26,407 bases of DNA from Lachnospiraceae bacterium. Lineage in GTDB: Bacteria; Bacillota; Clostridia; Lachnospirales; Anaerotignaceae. The stretch covers positions 1-26,407 of the forward strand of contig JAQVIB010000004.1 of assembly GCA_028695945.1 (NCBI GenBank), given 5' to 3'. A program made the translations under genes and the position numbers. Positions 8,077 to 13,805 of the stretch are shown here, piece after piece; the stretch's first letter is position 1; each line of letters begins with the position of its first letter. Under the pieces are notes generated by a model. It saw only the letters and a program-made list of their open reading frames with translations, did no database searches and was not told the DNA's origin.

Positions 8077-8293
8077 ACCCTTCACCCTTTGGAATATCGT
8101 CTATTATTTTTACAACTGAATTATCGTCAATTTTCACCTTGTCGGTAAACATTCCATAACTTTTGCCCAGCAGCTGTGCGGCCTTAATTCTGTCTTTTAC
8201 CACCACTTCCTCTGCTTCATCACCACGAAGTACAGCGGTTAGAAACTTCACCACCTCTGCTTCATCAGCAACTGCTTTCCGTTTTTTTGCCAT
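8069..8293 (-). CDS. terminase small subunit, C-terminal domain only (truncated)
   Basis: A 74-residue protein that aligns by eye only with the C-terminal half of XtmA/Terminase_2 small subunits. EVVKFLTAVLRGDEAEEVVV, then DRIKAAQLLGKSYGMFTDKV and VVKIIDDI, correspond to the oligomerisation and TerL-facing part. The N-terminal helix-turn-helix that normally recognises cos or pac DNA (roughly 100 residues) is absent, and no frame upstream could encode it. A strong AAGGAGGTGG site 6 nt before ATG 8291-8293 shows that the short form is probably translated. An ATG eight codons upstream sits before that ribosome site and is less likely. It lies at the boundary where the opposite-strand cupin gene begins. 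Confidence 0.8.
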   Translation of the reverse strand: MAKKRKAVADEAEVVKFLTAVLRGDEAEEVVVKDRIKAAQLLGKSYGMFTDKVKIDDNSVVKIIDDIPKGEGYD

Positions 8294-8335
8294 AATTCCC
8301 ACCTCCTTTTTTGCCATTGTGGTATTTTGATATGT

Positions 8336-8364
8336 ATTTTGGCATAATATTTTAAATATATCAA
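8336..8364 (-). promoter_or_regulatory. candidate promoter for the packaging/structural operon
   Basis: On the minus strand TTGATA (8359-8364) is followed after 17 nt by CAAAAT (8336-8341), a plausible but weak sigma-A-type promoter reading toward terS. TTGATAT at 8327-8333 and ATATCAA at 8358-8364 also form an inverted repeat, so the site could bind a regulator instead. The same short gap must contain the promoter of the divergent cupin gene. Confidence 0.25.
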
Positions 8365-8383
8365 TTATTGAAAGGAACTAAAA

Positions 8384-8854
8384 ATGAATTCAAATCAAGA
8401 TTATCCAGTTCAAAAGATAACTGCTTACGCAACAGCCTCGTCTTACATAAAAGACTTCGGGCCATACCAACTTGTTATTAATATAGAAAACGCCACAGTA
8501 CAAAACAATAATTATCGCACAGCTTTGTGGACGGGTACTTACATGCAGCTTACATTAATGAGTATAGAACCAGGGGAAGATATTGGTTTGGAAATCCACC
8601 CAGACCTAGACCAGTTTATACGTATCGAAGCAGGTAAAGGCTATGTTAAAATGGGTTCTTCTAAGGATAATTTAGACTTTAAAGCCACCGTATACGAAGA
8701 TTGTGCCATCATTATTCCTGCGGGAATGTGGCATAATTTAATTAACACAGGCACGGAACCAATTAAGCTGTACTCAATATATGCTCCGCCTCAACATCCG
8801 CATGGAACAGTGCATAAAACTCGTGAGGAAGCAGAAGAACATGAACACCACTAA
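8384..8854 (+). CDS. cupin-domain protein, host-like, inside the prophage
   Basis: A 156-residue single-domain cupin. Motif 1 is present as G(X)5H(X)H-like EDIGLEIHPDLDQFIRIEAGKG, motif 2 as IIIPAGMWHNLINTG. The His and Glu/Asp positions needed for a metal site are there, and the tail ends in a His-rich EEAEEHEHH. Proteins of this type are common in anaerobe chromosomes; the substrate is unknown. Start ATG follows GAAAGGAAC. The gene faces opposite to all late phage genes around it, starts 90 nt from the truncated terS, and is followed by repeats C2 and D1. It therefore looks like inserted host DNA rather than a phage gene. Confidence 0.85.
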   Translation: MNSNQDYPVQKITAYATASSYIKDFGPYQLVINIENATVQNNNYRTALWTGTYMQLTLMSIEPGEDIGLEIHPDLDQFIRIEAGKGYVKMGSSKDNLDFKATVYEDCAIIIPAGMWHNLINTGTEPIKLYSIYAPPQHPHGTVHKTREEAEEHEHH

Positions 8855-8871
8855 GTGGTAACACAGAAAGA

Positions 8872-8955
8872 CCTTGGTCGTTGCTCAAACCCACTTGCTT
8901 TTTGAAAAAAGCAAGACCAAAAACTTTCATTAAAACCGCATATTCATGCGGTTTT
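8872..8955. repeat. family C multi-hairpin repeat, copy C2 (after cupin gene)
   Basis: This is the first block of the family C element, 84 bases, closely matching C1 and C3. It holds the degraded TTGGTC/GCTCAA hairpin, CTTGCTTTTT...AAAAGCAAG, and the perfect AAAACCGCAT-ATTC-ATGCGGTTTT at 8932-8955. It starts 17 nt after the cupin stop and would serve as the cupin gene's intrinsic terminator, with the T-run on the plus strand. Confidence 0.85.
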
Positions 8956-9010
8956 ATGGTCAAAAAAATTGGTATGGTCGTTTTAATTGTCACAAACTTA
9001 ATTCGTGCAG

Positions 9011-9128
9011 TGGAATTCATTTCCGCCCTCACACAGAAAAAGTCAGTATTTTCAATGCTCCTAAATCCGCATTGAGAATACTGACTTTTCTTATACTAGT
9101 AACCACCTCAAGTGCCAAGTCACTTAAG
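9011..9128. repeat. family D three-hairpin repeat, copy D1
   Basis: Three successive inverted repeats: TGGAA-TTCAT-TTCCGC (9011-9026); a 21-base arm at 9038-9058 beginning AAAAGTCAGTATTTTCAA that pairs with 9069-9089 with one mismatch; and CTCAAGTG/CACTTAAG (9107-9114 and 9121-9128). The same order of hairpins, with near-identical sequence in the first two, recurs at 18415-18536. The long central stem is flanked by A and T runs, so it could terminate transcription on either strand. Confidence 0.8.
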
Positions 9129-9160
9129 ATACGTATTCCACACATTGTCTGTACTCTGCG

Positions 9161-9313
9161 TTACCTATTTGTGTTAGGCCCTAACCCTTCTTTTTTGGAG
9201 TTGTGTGTGTGGTTTTGGTTGCGAACCTCTGTAGACTGAGTTTGGCTGTTAAACTTGTCTTGCTCGCTTTGTTTTTGTCTTTGTAGCTCTTTGCGTTCTC
9301 TTTCTTCTAACAT
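9161..9313 (-). CDS. small charged, Gln-rich protein (unrecognised)
   Basis: A 50-residue frame begins at ATG 9311-9313, with GAGGTG 5 nt upstream, a good ribosome site. It starts MLEERERKELQRQKQSEQDK and continues with a polar Asn/Gln/Thr-rich tail ending NTNR. The first 20 residues could form a charged helix. The gene has the same strand as the phage genes and lies between the ArpU-like activator and the packaging genes, so it may be a small phage early or late regulator. I recognise no family. The ribosome site and codon structure support it; homology would be needed to be sure. Confidence 0.5.
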   Translation of the reverse strand: MLEERERKELQRQKQSEQDKFNSQTQSTEVRNQNHTHNSKKEGLGPNTNR

Positions 9314-9450
9314 ATAATCACCTCACAACTAATTTGCCCCAAAACCAAAAATATAAACAAATGTTAATTTCCATTTATTCACAATGCCATAATAACACTA
9401 AAATAGGTACTTAGGGTCTCAACTTTTAATAATAACAGATTGAAGACAAA

Positions 9451-9598
9451 CCTTGGGCGTTGCCCAAACCCACTTGCTTTTTGAGAAAAGCAAGACCAAA
9501 AACTTTATTTAAACCGCATATTCATGCGGTTTTAGACGGGTCAAGGGTGAAACCCTTGTGGGTGTTTGAGGGCAAAGACCTCAAGGTTTTGACTTTGT
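9451..9598. repeat. family C multi-hairpin repeat, copy C3
   Basis: A copy of both blocks of C1 but with the middle section removed. It contains TTGGGC-GTT-GCCCAA, then CTTGCTTTTT...AAAAGCAAG, then AAACCGCAT-ATTC-ATGCGGTTT (9511-9532). The second block starts at about 9547 (GTGAAACCCTTGTGGGTGTT) and has GAGGGC-AAA-GACCTC with one mismatch. In C1 the two blocks are separated by about 75 nt of further palindromes. Here they are about 14 nt apart. The copy lies 14 nt downstream of the ArpU-like stop and could terminate its transcript. Confidence 0.85.
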
Positions 9599-9611
9599 CT
9601 ACACTCTGCTA

Positions 9612-10001
9612 CTATCTTTTCAAAGATAATAAATAAAAGAACTTTTTACGCTTTCTGTAAAAACTTGCTCTGCTGTATGGCACGTCTAAATGCAAATAAC
9701 TAACTCCTTTTGTAATGTTGTCCAAAAGCTGAGAATAAATTTCACCATCAGCCTCAATAGCTGTCTGCTCAATAAGTTCAATGTCAGCCTTTAGCCGAAG
9801 TAACAAATCAGCTTTGTCTGCCGTAGGGTCACCAATTTTATTTCCCTTTGGCATACCAGAATATTTAACCGCTGAAATGTGGCAAAATTCCTTAACCTTG
9901 TTCTTTTTCTCCTCGTACTGCATGCAAAAATTAAGCAGTTCACGGTATCTAAATTTTGAAATATCAAATTCATCCAAAACTATGTCTTTTTTGTTCGGCA
10001 A
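9612..10001 (-). CDS. ArpU/RinA-like phage late transcription activator
   Basis: A 129-residue, Lys-rich protein. The C-terminal stretch VPYSRASFYRKRKKFFYLLS is a sigma-70 region 4-like helix-turn-helix recognition segment seen in ArpU/RinA/DUF1492-type phage activators, and the centre has helix-forming segments (LRLKADIELIEQTAIEADG). Such proteins switch on packaging and structural genes; its place before the late module, as for Xpf in PBSX, fits. The only usable start is TTG 9999-10001, directly abutting an AAAAGGAG sequence, so the exact start is unsure. The C3 repeat follows the stop. Confidence 0.7.
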   Translation of the reverse strand: MPNKKDIVLDEFDISKFRYRELLNFCMQYEEKKNKVKEFCHISAVKYSGMPKGNKIGDPTADKADLLLRLKADIELIEQTAIEADGEIYSQLLDNITKGVSYLHLDVPYSRASFYRKRKKFFYLLSLKR

Positions 10002-10059
10002 CTCCTTTTCACCAACCTTTTCCTATTAAAAACACTAAATCCGCCTTAACTTTTTAGTT

Positions 10060-11196
10060 TCAATCTTTCATAAAATCCAGTCCAAGGCGTTTATCTTCAA
10101 TAGGTGCAAGCGTGGGCTTGCCAATTGGCTTCACCACTAAATCTCCTAAAATATCACTAAAAGTTTTTTTGCTTAAAAACTTCTCTAATGCAGTAATTCC
10201 CTTTAGCTTTCTGGGGCAAATATCATCGTCACAGTAACCCTTTGCTATAAGCTTTTCTGCAATCAAAGTTTCATCCGCCGCCCAAACGCGGCTGCTTCGC
10301 CCTTCAACTACCTTGTACCCTGGGTATGTAACTCCATAATTTACAGCCTGTTCAAGTGCAAAATCTCTAACCAGTGCCGACCATTTTGCAAGATTTTCCG
10401 CCTGACCAAGTATGTGTGCTATTTCAGAAATTGATAATGCAGATGGCTGTTTAAAACCGTACTTCACCATCTCTAATTTTTTATTAGCATAGGCTCTGCA
10501 AATTGGTCTGGCAAGGCAAAGTCCGTTGTCACAATGCTTGCCAACACAAAATTTCTCTGTACCACTTGCTGCCTTTTTTGCCTTTGGTAAAACTTTTGTG
10601 TTGCCCCATTTCACCAAACTTTGTACCTTGGTTTGGTAACTGCATTTGTTGTTCATTCGTGGCTGATAAACTGTAATAGTCACATTTTTTATACTATTAG
10701 TACGGTCCATTTCTGTTAATGCTCCAAGTGCATAAAGCTTTAGCTTGGAATTGTTTTTGGCGTCTGCTATAACCTCATTTCCGTAATCAAAATCAATAAT
10801 TTCCATTGTGTCCTCAGCAATAATTACTGCGTCTGCCGCTTCAGAACTTTCCACACCCCATGGTGAAAAATCCAACTTCTGACCTAACTTAATAACTGCG
10901 TTAGGCGTTTTAAATTTTGCCAAACTAAACTTTTCCATAACAAAATCTTTGTATCCGTTTCCCAATCTGTCCATTTCCTCGGATATATCCAGTTCCTTAA
11001 TTGCCTTGTGATACTTTACCGCAGTGAATTTCTTTATAGCCAAACGAATTTTTGCTTCACCTAAAATTTTGACGTCGGCGTCATGTTTGTCACAAATCTT
11101 CTCCTCTGGAATTTCCGCCTCCAAAATGACAGAGCCAGAACAATTTAACCACTTTTCGGCTCCTTTGGCATTTAATCTTACATTAACCTTTCCCAC
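10060..11196 (-). CDS. DUF2800-family PD-(D/E)XK nuclease-like protein with altered active site
   Basis: A 378-residue member of the phage-associated DUF2800 family, related to Cas4/RecB-type nucleases. The N-terminal WLNCSGS (C19) and the later cluster C217, C222, C227, C233 are the positions expected to hold an iron-sulfur cluster. Motif II Asp is present (AADAVII, D122), and motif III starts normally (IIDF, D135). The expected catalytic Lys two residues later is Asp (D137), and the following QLxLYA Gln is Lys (K151, in SKLKLYALGAL). It starts at GTG 11194-11196 directly after the Cro-like stop, so the two form an early operon. Its role may be phage DNA recombination, or purely structural if inactive. 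Confidence 0.8.
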   Translation of the reverse strand: MGKVNVRLNAKGAEKWLNCSGSVILEAEIPEEKICDKHDADVKILGEAKIRLAIKKFTAVKYHKAIKELDISEEMDRLGNGYKDFVMEKFSLAKFKTPNAVIKLGQKLDFSPWGVESSEAADAVIIAEDTMEIIDFDYGNEVIADAKNNSKLKLYALGALTEMDRTNSIKNVTITVYQPRMNNKCSYQTKVQSLVKWGNTKVLPKAKKAASGTEKFCVGKHCDNGLCLARPICRAYANKKLEMVKYGFKQPSALSISEIAHILGQAENLAKWSALVRDFALEQAVNYGVTYPGYKVVEGRSSRVWAADETLIAEKLIAKGYCDDDICPRKLKGITALEKFLSKKTFSDILGDLVVKPIGKPTLAPIEDKRLGLDFMKD

Positions 11197-11406
11197 TTAT
11201 TTCACCACCCTTTCTACACCATTAACGTCAAAAAGATATTCCAATGACACATTAAAGTACTGTGCAACCTTTAAAACCTTTTGTGCAGATGGCTGGGATT
11301 TGTACCACTTGTGAACAGTTCCGTTGCCGAAGTTCAATTCTTTTTCAAGCTGTGAAATTGTAATATTATGGTTGTAACAAAGCGATTTAATTTTCTCCAA
11401 AAGCAT
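11197..11406 (-). CDS. Cro-like XRE helix-turn-helix regulator
   Basis: A 69-residue protein that is almost entirely an XRE helix-turn-helix: LEKIKSLCYNHNITISQLEK, then NFGNGTVHKWY as turn and recognition helix, then KVAQYFNVSLEYLFD. It is the first gene of the leftward transcript and faces the repressor gene across a 333-base control region, the cI/cro arrangement. Its HTH is very similar to that of the repressor (LLE-IK-LC, LEK-LN-GNGT, YFNVS--YL), so both probably recognise the same operators. The ribosome site GGAGGTGA lies just before the ATG. Confidence 0.85.
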   Translation of the reverse strand: MLLEKIKSLCYNHNITISQLEKELNFGNGTVHKWYKSQPSAQKVLKVAQYFNVSLEYLFDVNGVERVVK

Positions 11407-11739
11407 AAATTCACCTCCAATATAAAAATTATTATAAGGAAATACATATTATATACGCATTCCATTAGCTAATTTTCTATTGACAACCATTAGAAAATAT
11501 TCTATCATTAATTTGCGTATCAAAGTAGAATAGTTGCGTTGGCACAGAAAACCCTTGATTTTTTCATTTTATTAAATCAGTGTTTCTCATAAAACTAAAG
11601 TTTGCACCTTTAGTTTTTGCACATTTGTCTGTTTATTATCTATAGTTAATTAGCTTTTTTACAGTATATTAGATAATATACAGCGTGTCAAGCAATTATC
11701 TCACTTTTTTGCAATTTTTTGACAAAGAAGGTGTGTTTT
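11407..11739. promoter_or_regulatory. phage immunity control region (divergent promoters and operators)
   Basis: This A+T-rich gap holds no gene. On the plus strand TTGACA (11480-11485), a 17-nt spacer and TATCAT (11503-11508) make a good promoter for the repressor. ATTTTCTA (11472-11479) and TAGAAAAT (11491-11498) form an 8-bp inverted repeat across its -35 region, a likely operator. A stem AAAACTAAAG/CTTTAGTTTT (11591-11617) with a T-run sits in the leader and could attenuate. GTATATT-AGAT-AATATAC (11664-11681) is a second perfect palindrome. For the leftward genes a TATAAT (11431-11436) lies before the Cro-like ribosome site, with no clear -35. Confidence 0.6.
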
Positions 11740-12315
11740 GTGACATTACTAGAAAGAATAAAAGTATTGTGCCTTAAAAATTCAATTTCTCTAGCTGCGT
11801 TAGAAAAAAAGCTAAATCTAGGGAATGGCACTTTAAGCCGATGGGATACCAGTTCACCCTCAATAGATAAAATACAGAAGGTGTCGGACTACTTTAATGT
11901 ATCCATTGATTATCTTGTAGGGCAAGAAAATAAGTATAACCACCAACCGTACCCCGTAGAAAAGCTTACTGTTAAACCAAGGGATTTTTCTGCTCAGTTT
12001 GAGGAAATTGCTGAAATTTTAGGTTATAAAGTTCGCCTTGAAAACGGCAATATCTCTTCTATTGAGTATAAGGGCAAAGAAATCCAGCTAGAAACACAAA
12101 AAGTTATAAATTTAATGGATACAATCCAATCTTTTATTAAATTCACTTTGCAGGAGGCTATTAAAGATGCAAATGAAGAGTATGGTGAAGACTTTCCAAC
12201 AATTGTAGTAGCCGCAAGAGGGGGTAGATATAAGCTTGATAAAAAGGCTGCCCAAAAACTTGCCCAAAGTGCCGCAAAAGCTCCAAACCGTGCACATGAT
12301 AAAGAACTGTTTTAA
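11740..12315 (+). CDS. phage repressor, XRE family
   Basis: About 191 residues. Residues 1-60 form an XRE helix-turn-helix with NLGNGTLSRWD as turn and recognition helix and YFNVSIDYLVG closing the domain. The rest is a helical, charged C-terminal region that lacks LexA-type Ser/Lys peptidase motifs and ends AHDKELF. I choose GTG 11740, giving MTLLERIKVLCLKN, because AAGAAGGTG lies 6 nt upstream and this N-terminus matches the Cro-like protein. The longer TTG start at 11719 has no ribosome site. The next gene encodes an ImmA/IrrE protease, so relief of repression is probably by that protease rather than self-cleavage. Confidence 0.85.
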   Translation: MTLLERIKVLCLKNSISLAALEKKLNLGNGTLSRWDTSSPSIDKIQKVSDYFNVSIDYLVGQENKYNHQPYPVEKLTVKPRDFSAQFEEIAEILGYKVRLENGNISSIEYKGKEIQLETQKVINLMDTIQSFIKFTLQEAIKDANEEYGEDFPTIVVAARGGRYKLDKKAAQKLAQSAAKAPNRAHDKELF

Positions 12316-12412
12316 ATACTTTTCTCCATAAGTTTAGTGCATTTATAATGAAACTGTTCATTCATAAATTACAATGAAACCACAAAATATAATTTTGAGG
12401 AGGACTTGTAAA

Positions 12413-13006
12413 ATGTATGAAAATTATGTAAAAGCACGAAACACGTCGTGGGAAGTACTGATAAGGTGTGGAATAAAAGAACTTCCAATAACCTTAGGAA
12501 CAATTGCCGACTACTATAATTTTAAGGTAATTGCCTATTCAGATACCAACCTTACACAGGTATTTAAAAACGAAGTGGTGGATGGAGATGGATTTATAGT
12601 TTTTTCAAAAGACAAAAAAGAAATTTTTCTTAATGACAAGGTTAAAAACCGAAATCGCCGTCGCTTCACGCTAGCACACGAGCTAGGTCACGGTATTTTA
12701 AACCACAATATAGATATTGTGCATTACCGTAACTCCGAGGTAGACAGCGAAATAGATATGCAAGAACTGGAAGCAAATGTTTTTGCAAGAGATATTCTCA
12801 TGCCTTCCACTGTTCTTGCCGCTTTGGATATACATACGCCAGAAGAAATTATGAAAATTTGCGATGTTTCCCGTAAATCAGCTGAAATACGAGCATCAAG
12901 AATGGAACTTTTGTATAAAAGAAACAAGTTTAACCTTAACCCAATGGAACGTAAGGTTAGATATCAATTTGATAGCTTTATAAGAAATTACAGGAACCCA
13001 ACCTAA
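12413..13006 (+). CDS. ImmA/IrrE-family metallopeptidase
   Basis: About 197 residues, with the zinc motif HELGH at H89-H93 in RRFTLAHELGHGILNH and the third-ligand region EANVFARDILMP about 30 residues later. This is the M78 (ImmA/IrrE) layout. In ICEBs1 and PBSX-like elements such proteases cleave or inactivate the neighbouring XRE repressor on a damage or cell-density signal (in PBSX the counterpart is XkdA). I use ATG 12413 because GAGGAGG lies 9 nt upstream; an ATG at 12374 has no ribosome site. It follows the repressor gene by about 97 nt on the same strand and ends at a clear terminator. Confidence 0.9.
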   Translation: MYENYVKARNTSWEVLIRCGIKELPITLGTIADYYNFKVIAYSDTNLTQVFKNEVVDGDGFIVFSKDKKEIFLNDKVKNRNRRRFTLAHELGHGILNHNIDIVHYRNSEVDSEIDMQELEANVFARDILMPSTVLAALDIHTPEEIMKICDVSRKSAEIRASRMELLYKRNKFNLNPMERKVRYQFDSFIRNYRNPT

Positions 13007-13015
13007 ATATGAGCA

Positions 13016-13057
13016 AAAAACTGCTTCTATCCTTTTTTAAAGTTAGAAGCAGTTTTT
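13016..13057. terminator. bidirectional intrinsic terminator
   Basis: AAAAACTGCTTCTA at 13016-13029 pairs perfectly with TAGAAGCAGTTTTT at 13044-13057 across a 14-base loop. With A and T runs on both sides it can end the rightward immA transcript and the leftward rloB transcript, which converge here. Confidence 0.85.
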
Positions 13058-13120
13058 AACTAAAACAATATATGTTAATTTAACATTAGCTATTCTTCAA
13101 CATTATGTAAACTTCAATTA

Positions 13121-13795
13121 CTAAAACTTAATACATAAGTAATTCTCGATTTCTTCAATTAAATCATGCACATTAGTACAAGGTGCTTTTTTTGCATAGG
13201 ATTTTTCACTTTCAAATTCTTCAAATAATTTTTTGGAATTTTTTATAGCTATTCTTAAATTTTTTTCTGAATTTAATAACTGAAAATGGTCATCGTTTTT
13301 TTGGTAATCGCGCTTTAGAAATTCCTCTAATTTGGAAAAATATTGGTTTCTGGGGATATTACTTTTCAGAGGAATAAAATGTAAAAGAAACCATAATTCA
13401 AAACATTCATTGGACCATATTGGAATGTACCCTTTTTTAATTGCAGTGTGAATAGCATTATTAAATTGTTCTTTTTTAAAGGAATCTTTATCAAATATAA
13501 CAAATATTTTTCCATATGGAATAAGAACATCATTTTCAAGTTGTATGGCACAGGAGAAAAAATCCTCAACAGAATTTACTAAAGATTGAGTATTCTTCCC
13601 TATGCCAAAAATTTTGCATTTAATCTTCTTATCAGATAAACTATTTGCATATTTGAATAAACTTTCAAAATAGTTTGGTTCTGTTTTTCCGCCTTCGCAT
13701 ACAAGTAACCAGGTTTCCGCTCTTTCTTTTAATACTTTAGATTTTCTAAGTTCACGTTCTCTTTTCCTTTTATCGTGCAAGCAATCTCCACCCAT
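13121..13795 (-). CDS. rloB: RloB-like protein (predicted abortive-infection effector)
   Basis: About 224 residues in the RloB (AbiLii-like) family. A basic N-terminus (KRKRERELRKSK) is followed by LLVCEGGKTEPNYF (E34, E39), then IFVIFDKDSF with D102 and D104. This pattern suggests a TOPRIM-like acidic metal site, and NECFELWFLLHF near residue 130 is a conserved RloB signature. I use ATG 13793-13795, which has AAGGAGGTGC just upstream and gives the usual RloB start. Longer readings run into the RloA gene. It starts 10 nt after the RloA stop, so the pair is one operon. Predicted effector of the ATPase partner; activity is inferred from family only. Confidence 0.82.
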   Translation of the reverse strand: MGGDCLHDKRKRERELRKSKVLKERAETWLLVCEGGKTEPNYFESLFKYANSLSDKKIKCKIFGIGKNTQSLVNSVEDFFSCAIQLENDVLIPYGKIFVIFDKDSFKKEQFNNAIHTAIKKGYIPIWSNECFELWFLLHFIPLKSNIPRNQYFSKLEEFLKRDYQKNDDHFQLLNSEKNLRIAIKNSKKLFEEFESEKSYAKKAPCTNVHDLIEEIENYLCIKF

Positions 13796-13805
13796 TTGCA
13801 CCTCC

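Noticed and set aside
8946..9239. A 97-codon plus-strand open frame over repeats C2 and D1
   Set aside because: It runs through the two hairpin repeats, has no ribosome site before its ATG and no recognisable protein pattern.
4548..9598. CRISPR array or clustered regular repeats
   Set aside because: The repeated blocks are few, long, unevenly spaced and internally palindromic. There are no short repeats with regular spacers and no cas genes.
10060..11196. Calling this a Cas4 protein of a CRISPR system
   Set aside because: The Cys layout is shared with Cas4, but length, N-terminus and phage early-operon position fit DUF2800, and no other cas gene is present.
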